Positions 53,136 to 62,500 of a DNA stretch of 64,000 nucleotides are shown here, piece by piece (within the stretch, counting starts at the first letter, position 1; every line of letters starts with the position of its first letter). The notes beneath the pieces are model-generated. The model was not told where the DNA came from, searched no databases, and worked only from the letters and a program-made list of their open reading frames with translations. The translations under genes were made by a program, and so were the position numbers. Source of the stretch: Polyangium spumosum (GTDB lineage: Bacteria > Myxococcota_A > Polyangia > Polyangiales > Polyangiaceae); contig NZ_WJIE01000010.1 in assembly GCF_009649845.1 (NCBI RefSeq), positions 124,001 to 188,000 of the forward strand, written 5' to 3'.

Positions 53136-53843
53136 CTACCGCGAGAGCAACCCCTGACTCTCCAGCGCCGTGCGCACCGTCCCCGCGATCTCCACCGCGA
53201 GCGGACCTTCGCCGCGCACCCCGATCACGTCGAACCGGCTCGTCCTCGCCAGCTTGAGCGCGTTCTCCGCCGCCTCCGCCGCGCTCGCGACCTGCGCGCC
53301 CGGCTCGCCCTCCGGGATCAACGTCACGTCCGCGCGGTAGCCCCGATCCGCGTACGCCTCCCGCAGATAGTCCAGGCCGCCCGTGCGCACGTAGTCGAGC
53401 ATCGGCCCCTCGAACGGGCCGATGAAGGGCACGTCCATCGAGAGCCCCTCGAACGCGCCGTCCAGGATCGCGTCGGCGATCTGCCGGTTCGCCGTCCCCG
53501 CGGCGAGCAGCGGATCCGTCGCCTTCACCGCGAAGATCCGCGCGCCTTGCCACTCGGCCACACGGAGCATCGCCGTGCACTGATCACGCACGACGTTCCG
53601 CACGTCCTCCGGCTCCACGTTCGGAGGGATCGGCCCGCCGTGCGCAGGGAACGAGACCAGCGCGACGATCTTCGCCCACGACTCCTTCGCCTGCTGGATC
53701 GCGCGCTTGATCGAACGCTCGTCGACGCCGGGGCCCCCGCAGGTGATGCTCGCCATCGTGGCGAACTTGTAGAGCTCCCGTGGTTCGTCCGGCCGATGGC
53801 CCACGGGGATGTTGAGGCTGACCGCGCGCATGAGGACGACCAT
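53136..53843 (-). CDS. Unknown cytoplasmic protein
   Basis: A 235-residue protein starting at ATG 53843; ATG 53831 is also possible. It alternates strands and helices (WAKIVALVSFPAHGGPIPP, GARIFAVKATDPLLAAGTA, ADVTLIPEGEPGAQVASAA, RFDVIGVRGEGPLAVEIAG), as in Rossmann or TIM-type folds. A His and two Cys are present (FPAHGG, DQCTAM), but no catalytic motif could be fixed. Isolated on its strand. Family not recognised. Confidence 0.65.
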   Translation of the reverse strand: MVVLMRAVSLNIPVGHRPDEPRELYKFATMASITCGGPGVDERSIKRAIQQAKESWAKIVALVSFPAHGGPIPPNVEPEDVRNVVRDQCTAMLRVAEWQGARIFAVKATDPLLAAGTANRQIADAILDGAFEGLSMDVPFIGPFEGPMLDYVRTGGLDYLREAYADRGYRADVTLIPEGEPGAQVASAAEAAENALKLARTSRFDVIGVRGEGPLAVEIAGTVRTALESQGLLSR

Positions 53844-53938
53844 CGTAACGCAGGGCGCCGCCGCCTGGATAGTCTCATCACGCGCCGCCACGCGAGCGCG
53901 CGCTTGACGCCGCCGGCCCGGCGTGGTTTCCGCGGCAC

Positions 53939-54079
53939 ATGCATCCGAGCGGCGCCCGCGCCCGTGCCCTCGTCCTCGGCGCGACAGGGCACATCGGACA
54001 GGCGATGGTGCGCGAGCTGCTCACGCACGGTTACCACGTCACCGCGGCCACACGCCGAAGAGGGCGTCCGCCCGCTTGA
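53939..54079 (+). pseudogene. Truncated NAD-dependent epimerase/dehydratase
   Basis: A 46-codon reading frame that starts as a typical NAD(P)-binding Rossmann domain (RALVLGATGHIGQAMVRELL, then GYHVTAATRR), with the GxxGxxG loop intact, and then stops. The rest of a 250-350 residue epimerase is missing; the next gene, an SDR, is intact and unrelated in the following sequence. It is most likely a decayed gene fragment. A functional micro-protein cannot be excluded. Confidence 0.6.
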
Positions 54080-54172
54080 CGAAACGTCGCGGGATGCGAT
54101 TGCGTGGTACCGCTCGCAGCGCGGTTTTTCGAGGTCGGGGTGGGTGGATTCGCAACGAAGGAGATCGTCCCC

Positions 54173-54937
54173 ATGGGTCGGGTAGAGGGCAAGGTCGCGC
54201 TCGTCACGGGCGCGACGGGCGGGATTGGCAGGGCAACGATGGAGAGGTTCGTGCGAGAAGGCGCGCGTGTATTCGCGTTCGCTCGCCAGGAAGCGCCGCT
54301 GCGCGACGCCGTGGCGCAGTACGGCGCCTCGGTCGCCTACGCGACGGGCGACGTGACCGAGGAGGCGGACGTGGCGCGCGCGGTCGCGTCGTGCCTGGAA
54401 GCATTCGGGCGGATCGACGTCGTGTTCGCCAATGCCGGCGTCGAGGGCGTGGTCAAGCCGCTCACGGACGTCACGGCGGAGGAGCTCGACGAGGTCTATC
54501 GCGTCAACGTGCGCGGGACGTTCTTCACGTTGAAGCACAGCGCTCCCCCGATGGTGAAGCAGGGCAAGGGCAGCATCATCGTCAACTCGTCGATCCTCGG
54601 GATCACGGGGATGGCCGGGCTCAGCGTCTATGCGATGAGCAAGCACGCGGTGACCGGGCTCATGCGCACGGCGGCGCTCGAGCTCGCGCCCCAGGGCGTG
54701 CGCGTGAACTCGATTCACCCGGCCCCGATCGACAACCGCATGATGCGCTCGATCGAGCGAATGGCGGCCCCGGACGCGCCGGACGCCGTGCGGGACAAGT
54801 TCACGAGCTTCATCCCGATGGGTCGTTATGGCACGAACGAGGAGATCGCGGATCTCGTGCTTTTCCTCGGGAGCGACGAGTCCTCGTTCTGCAGCGGCGC
54901 GACGTTCGCGGCCGACGGGGCGTTCGGCGCGTTCTGA
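54173..54937 (+). CDS. Short-chain dehydrogenase/reductase (SDR)
   Basis: A 254-residue protein. The ATG at 54173 is preferred because AAGGAG lies 9 bases upstream. Classical SDR motifs: cofactor loop TGATGGIG (residues about 12-19), NAG in VVFANAG, Ser in IIVNSSILG, and YAMSK (Tyr/Lys). All catalytic residues are present. It oxidises or reduces an alcohol/ketone with NAD(P). Substrate not determined. It is convergent with the ABC transporter genes. Confidence 0.9.
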   Translation: MGRVEGKVALVTGATGGIGRATMERFVREGARVFAFARQEAPLRDAVAQYGASVAYATGDVTEEADVARAVASCLEAFGRIDVVFANAGVEGVVKPLTDVTAEELDEVYRVNVRGTFFTLKHSAPPMVKQGKGSIIVNSSILGITGMAGLSVYAMSKHAVTGLMRTAALELAPQGVRVNSIHPAPIDNRMMRSIERMAAPDAPDAVRDKFTSFIPMGRYGTNEEIADLVLFLGSDESSFCSGATFAADGAFGAF

Positions 54938-54971
54938 TGGTTTTCACGCCCCGGGCAGGGGACGAGAATGG

Positions 54972-55664
54972 TCACGCGGCCTCGGCGATCACCTCTTCCG
55001 GCGGGCCGAAGGCCGCGACGCGCCCCCTGTCGAGCACGAAGACGAGATCCGAGGACTCGCGCGCGACGGGCAGATCGTGCGTCACCACGATCTGCGTGAC
55101 GCCCGTGCCGGCCACGCGGCGCAGCGTCCGGCCGACCTCGTGTTTCAGCGCCGGATCCAGCGCGCTCGTCGGCTCGTCGTACAGCAAGACCGAAGGCTCC
55201 ATCGCGAGGGCGCGGGCGATCGCCACGCGTTGCTTCTGCCCGCCCGAGAGCGCCTCGGGGTAGGCCTTCGCCTTGTCCTCGATGCCGAGCTCCCGGAGCA
55301 GATCCTTCACCCGCGCCTCCGCGCGCGAGCGCGCCTCGCCCCGCACGACGCGCGGCGCGAGCGTGCAGTTGTCGAGCACCGAGAGGTGCGGGAAGAGCTC
55401 GAACGTCTGGAAGACGAGCCCGATCTTCCCGCCGAAGGAGCCGTGCTTCGCGCCCGCGCCGAAGGTCACGCCCGAGACCTCGATCGTCCCGCCGTCGAAG
55501 GGATCGAGCCCCGACAAACACCGCAGCAGCGTGGTTTTCCCCGCGCCGCTGCGGCCGAGGACGCTGGCGATCTTGCCCGTCGGCACCTCCATGCAGAGCC
55601 CCGCGAGCGCCGGCGCCGCGGCGCCGGGGTGTCGCTTGACCAGATCGGTGACGCAGATCGACAT
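54972..55664 (-). CDS. ABC transporter ATPase, polar amino acid type
   Basis: A 230-residue ATPase with Walker A GRSGAGKTT, Q-loop LVFQTFELFPHLSV, signature LSGGQKQRVA and Walker B VLLYDEPTSALDP. The family pattern FELFPHLSVLDN is typical of GlnQ/HisP-like amino acid importers. The Shine-Dalgarno GAAGGAGGG precedes the ATG at 55664. It follows the fused permease gene by 11 bp, forming one operon. The reading frame stays open upstream but that part is antisense/non-coding. Confidence 0.93.
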   Translation of the reverse strand: MSICVTDLVKRHPGAAAPALAGLCMEVPTGKIASVLGRSGAGKTTLLRCLSGLDPFDGGTIEVSGVTFGAGAKHGSFGGKIGLVFQTFELFPHLSVLDNCTLAPRVVRGEARSRAEARVKDLLRELGIEDKAKAYPEALSGGQKQRVAIARALAMEPSVLLYDEPTSALDPALKHEVGRTLRRVAGTGVTQIVVTHDLPVARESSDLVFVLDRGRVAAFGPPEEVIAEAA

Positions 55665-55675
55665 CGTTCCCTCCT

Positions 55676-57265
55676 TCAAGCGGAAGCCGGGCGCCGGACC
55701 TTGGATCCGAGCCGCTCCTCCACGCTGCGCGACAGGCGCGCGAACGGGAGGCTCAAGCCGAGGTAAAAGAGCGCCACCACGAGCCCGAGGCCGAGGTGAT
55801 CTCGCATGGCGCTCGCGAGGCTCGTGTACGTCTTCGTGAGCTCGGTCAACGTGACGACCGAGATGAGCGAGCTGTCCTTCAGCAGCGCGATGAAATCGTT
55901 CGTCGTCGGCGGCAGCGCCACGCGGATCGCCTGCGGCAGCGCCACGTGCCGGAGCGCCTCGAGCTTCGAGAGCCCGAGCGTCCGCGCCGCATCCATCTGC
56001 CCCGCCGGCACGCTGCCGAGCCCGGCCCGGTAGTTCTCCGCCTCGGCCGCCGCGTAGTTCAGCCCGAGCGCGATCACGCCCGCGACGAAGGGCGAGAGCG
56101 TCACGCCGAGCTCGGGCAGGCCGAAGTACACCATCGTGAGCTGCACGAGCAGCGGCGTGCCGCGGAAGAGCTCGATGTACCCCACGGCGAGCCATCGCAG
56201 CGGCTTCGGCCCGTAGACCCGCGAGAGCGCGAGGACCATGCCGAGCGTGACGGCCACGGCCATCGCGAGGATCGAGACCACGAGCGAGAGGGCCGCGCCA
56301 CGCGCGAAGAGGCCGAGCGTCTGCGGGTAACGCTCCGTCACGCGTGACCAGAAGGGCAGGGGTTTGCCCACGGCGGCGCGCCACGCGTCGTGCGCCTCGG
56401 CGACGGTCGTGGAGGGAGGCTTCGGTCCGCCGAGGAGCTTCTCCGTTGGCTCGTTCCACAGGCCCCAGCGCGCGTAGAGCGTGGCGAGCGTGCCGTCCTT
56501 CGCGAGCTCCTCGATCGCTCCGTTCACCGCGGCCCGCGTCTCCTCGTCTCCCTTCGGCACGCCCACGGCGTACGAGACTTCGCCGAACGAGCCGTCGACG
56601 ACCTCGAGTTCGGGATCGATCGCCCCGTAGTAGAGCGTGATGGGATCGTCGAGCAGCACCGCGTCGGTGCGCCCGATCCGGAGGTCGTCGTAGATGTCGT
56701 TTTGCCCGCCGTCGTACGTCTTCACCTCGGCGCCCGCGCGCTCGGACAGACGCGCGGCGAGGGAGCCGGGCAAGGTGCCGACCTTTCGCGCGCGCAGGGC
56801 TTCGAGCGTGCGCGGCGCGGCGGCGTCGCCCTTGCGCACCGTGAGGCGCATGGGGGCGACGTAATAGGGGCGGGAGAGCTCCGCGATGCGCTTCTTCTCC
56901 TCGGCGACCTCGATCCCGTTGATGACCACGTCGAAATCGCCACGCGCGAGCAGCGCGAGCAGCCCGTCCCACGGCCCCTGCACGGGCCTCGCGCGCACGC
57001 CGAGCTTCTTCGCGAGCGCGGCGGCGAAGTCCACCTCGAAGCCGATGAGGTGGTTCGGATCCATCGGATCCTGGAAGACGTACGGCGCGCCTCCTTGCGA
57101 ATCGTTGCCCCATCGCAGCTCGCCGCGCGCGCGGGCCTCGGCGACGGCGCTCCTCGCCGGCGCGGGATCCGTCGTGGGCTCCTCGGCGAGCGCCCTCGTC
57201 GGGGCTACGAGCGCGAGGAGCGGGAGCAAGAGAAGAAGCGCGACCACGAGGCGACGCTTGTGCAT
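55676..57265 (-). CDS. Fused amino acid-binding protein and ABC permease
   Basis: A 529-residue protein. Signal peptide at residues 1-28 (VVALLLLLPLLALVAPTRAL). Residues about 35-265 form a periplasmic binding protein of the family 3 solute-binding type (HLIGFEVDFAAALAKKLGV, GDFDVVINGIEVAEEKKRIA, DAVLLDDPITLYY). Residues about 300-525 are the permease, with the EAA-like segment SKLEALRHVALPQAIRVALP and the ELFRGTPLLVQLTMVYFGLP stretch of HisM/GlnP proteins. Fusion of binding protein and permease is known in some bacteria and gives a two-component importer with the ATPase next door. Probable substrate: a polar amino acid. The gene starts 92 bp after the thioesterase gene on the same strand. 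Confidence 0.92.
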   Translation of the reverse strand: MHKRRLVVALLLLLPLLALVAPTRALAEEPTTDPAPARSAVAEARARGELRWGNDSQGGAPYVFQDPMDPNHLIGFEVDFAAALAKKLGVRARPVQGPWDGLLALLARGDFDVVINGIEVAEEKKRIAELSRPYYVAPMRLTVRKGDAAAPRTLEALRARKVGTLPGSLAARLSERAGAEVKTYDGGQNDIYDDLRIGRTDAVLLDDPITLYYGAIDPELEVVDGSFGEVSYAVGVPKGDEETRAAVNGAIEELAKDGTLATLYARWGLWNEPTEKLLGGPKPPSTTVAEAHDAWRAAVGKPLPFWSRVTERYPQTLGLFARGAALSLVVSILAMAVAVTLGMVLALSRVYGPKPLRWLAVGYIELFRGTPLLVQLTMVYFGLPELGVTLSPFVAGVIALGLNYAAAEAENYRAGLGSVPAGQMDAARTLGLSKLEALRHVALPQAIRVALPPTTNDFIALLKDSSLISVVTLTELTKTYTSLASAMRDHLGLGLVVALFYLGLSLPFARLSRSVEERLGSKVRRPASA

Positions 57266-57357
57266 CTTTTTCTTCGAGCACCTCCTACCGGGAAGGATCC
57301 CGAACGAGCGCGAAGGATGCGGGACGGGCCGGACGAACGCAAGACCTTTGGCCGGTC

Positions 57358-57798
57358 TCACACCGAGGAGGGCACGACGAGCCGCTCGAGCGCCGCGCGG
57401 ATCCGATCCGGGATCGGCGTGGGCTTGCGCGTGGCGCGATCCACGAAGACGTGGACGAAATATCCCTCCGCGGCCACGAGGGCCTCGCCGCGCGGGAAGA
57501 GGCCGATCTCGTACCGCACGCTGGAGCGGCCGAGCTTGCCCACGCGGAGCCCCGCGTCGATGTCCGTCGGGAACGACACCCCGCGCAGGTACCGACAATG
57601 CGACTCCGCCGCCACGCCGATCACGTCGCCGCGCTCGATGTCGAGCCCGCCTTCGCCGATGAGCCAGCGATTGATGACGGTGTCGAAATACGAGTAATAC
57701 ACGACGTTGTTGACGTGGCCGTAGATGTCGTTGTCCATCCACCGCGTGGGAATGACCAGGAAATGCGGGTAACCGTCGCGCGAGGCCGTTTCGCTCAT
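57358..57798 (-). CDS. Acyl-CoA thioesterase (4HBT, hot-dog fold)
   Basis: A 146-residue protein starting at ATG 57798 (MSETASRDGY). The hot-dog signature is clear: TRWMDNDIYGHVNNVVYYSY, with the catalytic Asp of the DxDxxGHVNN motif, followed by RWLIGEGGLDIERG and a beta meander ending VAAEGYFVHVFVD. The length fits YbgC/4-hydroxybenzoyl-CoA-type thioesterases, which hydrolyse acyl-CoA esters in the cytoplasm. Upstream sequence in the same frame is open but Arg-rich. It may be transcribed with the ABC transporter, but a functional link is not obvious. Confidence 0.9.
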   Translation of the reverse strand: MSETASRDGYPHFLVIPTRWMDNDIYGHVNNVVYYSYFDTVINRWLIGEGGLDIERGDVIGVAAESHCRYLRGVSFPTDIDAGLRVGKLGRSSVRYEIGLFPRGEALVAAEGYFVHVFVDRATRKPTPIPDRIRAALERLVVPSSV

Positions 57799-57956
57799 GG
57801 CGAACTCATACACGAAACGGGCGCGGATGCGAGCCGGCTCGGCGCCGGGAGGTTCTCTGCGGCACATTGGCGCGCCGGGATCTCCATCGCCGTGAGGCCC
57901 GGCGCCTCCGCGCGGATCGATCCCGCGGAAAAACCTGTGCGTCGCGCGCTTTGTCC

Positions 57957-57986
57957 TTGAATTTCGGCCCGCCCCGCCGCTAGAAC
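57957..57986 (+). promoter_or_regulatory. Possible sigma-70-type promoter
   Basis: TTGAAT (57957-57962) and TAGAAC (57981-57986) are spaced 18 bp apart and lie just upstream of a small gene with a strong ribosome-binding site. Each box matches four of six consensus bases, so this is only suggestive. Confidence 0.3.
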
Positions 57987-57998
57987 GTAGGAGCTCCA

Positions 57999-58121
57999 AT
58001 GATCGGCGCACCCTCTTTCCCCCCCGGCGTCACCGGTGCCCGCCGCGCGAAGCGGCTGGGAGGGGCTCGTCGCTCGTCGCGCTCGTATTTGCATGGGTTC
58101 GGAGTGGGACATTGCACGTGA
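57999..58121 (+). CDS. Small 40-residue protein, coupled to next gene
   Basis: A small reading frame with a near-perfect Shine-Dalgarno (TAGGAG, 5 bases before ATG 57999). It encodes a 40-residue Arg/Gly-rich peptide (MIGAPSFPPGVTGARRAKRL followed by a basic, Ser/Arg-rich stretch and ending GFGVGHCT). Its stop codon overlaps the GTG of the next gene by four bases (GTGA), which points to translational coupling. No family recognised. It could be a functional micro-protein or a leader peptide that controls the gene after it. Too short for most gene callers. Confidence 0.5.
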   Translation: MIGAPSFPPGVTGARRAKRLGGARRSSRSYLHGFGVGHCT

Positions 58122-58336
58122 TCGTTCAGATCGATGGTTTGACCGTTCGTTGTCCGGAGGACGAGGTCGAGCGGGTGCGCTCGCTCGTACGCGCAGCCGA
58201 CGGGACCGGTGAGGTCCCCGCGAAGGTCCTCGTCCTTTTGTTCTCATGGCATCGGGAGCGCCACCGGACGACGTCCCTCACGACCGCGCTTGGCTGGCTC
58301 GGGGCCGAGATCGTCACGGAGGGTCCTGCCGGCTGA
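58118..58336 (+). CDS. Small unknown protein
   Basis: A 72-residue protein if the GTG at 58118 is used; a TTG at 58112 would add two residues. The sequence is compact and polar (VIVQIDGLTVRCPEDEVERV, AKVLVLLFSWHRERHR, ALGWLGAEIVTEG), with no signal or membrane helix. It overlaps the preceding micro-protein by four bases, so both probably form one unit. The dioxygenase gene follows 112 bp later. Function unknown. Confidence 0.55.
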   Translation: MIVQIDGLTVRCPEDEVERVRSLVRAADGTGEVPAKVLVLLFSWHRERHRTTSLTTALGWLGAEIVTEGPAG

Positions 58337-58448
58337 TTGTCGCTGCGGGCAGAACAGTGTGTCTCTCCCGCGTGGGCTTTCACGAACGACGGAAAACGCG
58401 CATCCTTGGGAGGCGTCTTCGTCGAGTCCCACGCGAGGAGAGAGAGTC

Positions 58449-59387
<939 letters not shown>

Positions 59388-59509
59388 GAAGGCGGCCATT
59401 TCGTCGATACGGAACCATTGTCATGCGCGCCCGTGCCGGAGGGCACGGATGCGCGCAAAACACGATCACGCTTGGCATCCGCCGGGAAGCCGTGTTTTGC
59501 TGATACGTT

Positions 59510-62500
59510 ATGGTCTACCGGATCGTCGGGCCCCCCATTCACGAAGGATCGAATACTGTCATCTATCGTGGAGAGAGGGATGACGGTCAGAACCAGGTCG
59601 TCATCAAGCTCCCTCGCGGCGACGTCGCCCCGCGGGACATCGACCGTCTCCGGCACGAGTATGCGATCCTGAAAGCCATCGACGCGCCCGGCGTCGTGAA
59701 GGCCCTGGCCCTCGAGCCCTCCGAGCGGGGCGTCGCGCTGGTGTTGGAGGCCCTCCCGGGTGAGACGCTCGCCGCGCTCCTCCGCGCGCGGCGCCTCGAC
59801 GTGCCGGCGGCGCTGACGATCGCCCGGAGCATCGCGGGCATTCTCGGGGGTGTCCACCGGCTCGGGATCGTCCACGGGGACGTGAAGCCACAGAACATCC
59901 TTTATCGACCGGAGACGGGCAGCGTCCACCTCATCGACTTCGGTCTGGCCAGGCGGATGTCGGCGAAACCCGAGCGCGTCGCGCCGGACGCGATCGAGGG
60001 GACCCTCGCGTACATCGCGCCCGAACAGACCGGCCGCATGAACCGGCCCGTCGACCACCGCGCCGATCTCTACTCCTTCGGCGTCACGCTGTACCAGATG
60101 CTCACCGCGGCCCTGCCGTTTTCGACCACCGACGCCGTCGAGCTCGTGTTTAGCCACATCGCCCGCGTCCCCGCCGCGCCGCGGGAGGTCGACGGGCGTA
60201 TCCCCGACCTGGTCTCGGCGCTCGTCATGAAGCTGCTCGCCAAGGCGCCCGAGGATCGATACCAGACGGCCCGGGGCGTCGAGCTCGACCTCGACGCGTG
60301 CCTCCGGCAGATCGAGGCCACGGGCACCACGTCCGAGCTCACGCTCGGGCGGCACGACGCGGCCGGCGTCCTGCGCCTCCCGGATCGTCTTTATGGTCGA
60401 GCGGGGGAGGGGCGGACGCTCCGCGACGCATTCGAGCGGCTGCGCCGAGGGGCCGCGGAGCTCGTCCTCGTCGCGGGCCCGTCCGGCGTCGGCAAATCGG
60501 CGCTCGTCCACGAGCTCCGCCGGGGCCTCGCGCGGGACGAGGCGCGCTTCATCGCCGGGAAGTTCGATCTCCTGAGCCGCAGCGTCCCGTACGGCCCCCT
60601 GATTCACGCCTTTCGTGAGCTCTTGCAGCAGCTCCTCGGCGAGAGCGCGGCCGAGCTCGAGGACCATCGGGCGCGCCTCTCGCACGCGCTCGGCGGCAAT
60701 GGGCAGGTGATCGTGGAGCTCGTCCCCGAGGCCAGACGCCTGCTCGGCGAGCAGCACCCGCTCCCGGCCGTCGGGCCGACCGAATCGCAGAACCGCATGA
60801 ACCTCGCGCTGAAGAGCTTCGTGCAGGTGTTCGCGAGCGCGACGCGGCCGCTCGTCCTGTTCCTCGACGATCTGCAATGGGCCGACGCGGGCTCCCTCAA
60901 GCTCCTCGAGGTCTTGCTCGTGGGTCGGGATTGCCCCGGCCTCGTGATCCTCGGCGCGTACCGCGACAACGAGGTCGACGCGGCGCATCCGCTGACGGCG
61001 ACCCTCGCCGCGCTGCGGAAGGAAGGCGTCGTGGTGAGCGAGATCGGCCTCGTCCCGCTCGGCGCCGCGGAGCTCGGCGATTGGCTCGCCGACGCGCTCG
61101 TGGTGGACGCCGCCCGCGTGGCCCCCCTGGCCCGGGCGATCCACGCGAAGACGCAGGGAAACCCGTTCTTCGTGGGCCAGTTCCTCCACGCATTACACGA
61201 AGGGCAGCTCCTCCGGTTCGACGCCGAAGCGAGCGCCTGGTGCTGGGACATCGCGGCCATCGAGGCGCGCGAGGTCACCGACAACGTGGTCGATCTGATC
61301 GTCAAGAACATCACGATCCTGGCTCCGGAGACGCGGCGCGTCCTCCTGCTCGCCTCGTGTATCGGGCACGAGTTCACGCTGCAAACCCTCGCGACCATCG
61401 ACGCGTCGACGTTAGATCAGGTCGAAGGCGCGCTCCTCCCCGCGGCGCGGGAGGGGCTCGTGGCGCCGGGCGAGCGAGGCGGCGTGTACCGATTCCTGCA
61501 CGACCGCGTGCAGCAGGCCGCGTACGCGCTGATCGAGGACGCGGACCGGGCCGCGACGCACCTGCGTATCGGCCGGCTCCTCCTCGCAGGTACGGAGGCG
61601 CGTGACGAGGCCCTCTTCGAGATCGTCGAGCACCTCAATCGCGGCGAGGCGCTGATGACGGATCCCGCCGAGAGGATCGAGCTCGCCGAGCGGAACCTCC
61701 TTTCGGGCCGGAAGGCGAAGGCATCGAATGCGTACGACGCAGCGGCGCACCATTTCCGCGTCGGCACGACCCTCCTCCCGGAGTCGGCCTGGGCAGACCT
61801 CTACCCGCTCACCTTCGCGCTGCACCAGGAGCTCGCCGAGTGTGATTACCTCTGCGGCCGCTTCGAGCAGGCCGAGGCGCTCTTCGAGCGTCTCGCGGAG
61901 CGGGCGCGATCCAGGGTCGATCTCGCGAACGTGTTCGCCATGGAGCTCCGGCTCTACCAGGTCGCGGGGAGGTACGCCGAGGCCGTCGATCTCGGCTTCC
62001 GGGCATTGCGGCGGTTCGGCGTCGAGTCGCCCGAGACCGACGAGGCCGTCCAGGCGGCGACGAGGCGCGAAATGGAAGGGATCCAGGCGCTCCTCGGAGA
62101 CAGGCCCATCGAGTCGCTCGTCGAAGCGCCCGTGATGGCCGATCCCGAGCACAACGCGCTGATGGGCATCCTGAACGAGCTCCTGTCCTGCTCGTACATC
62201 GGCAGGCCCGCGGTGTTCCCGCTCAGCGCCATGCGGGCCGTCTCCTATTCGCTTCGCCACGGCAACTCCCCCGAGTCCTGCTTCTCGTATAGCTGCTACG
62301 CCATCCTCCTCGTGGCGTTTGGCCAGATCCCGACGGCCGTCGCGATCTCCGAGCTCGCGCTGGCGGTGAACGAGCGCTTCGGCGACGCCGCGACGAGGGG
62401 CCGCCTGCTCCACGTGCACGGCAATCACATCCAGTTCTGGCGCAAGCATTACCGCGCGTGTTTCCCCGTCATCGAACGCGCGTTCGAGGCCTGCCTCGCC

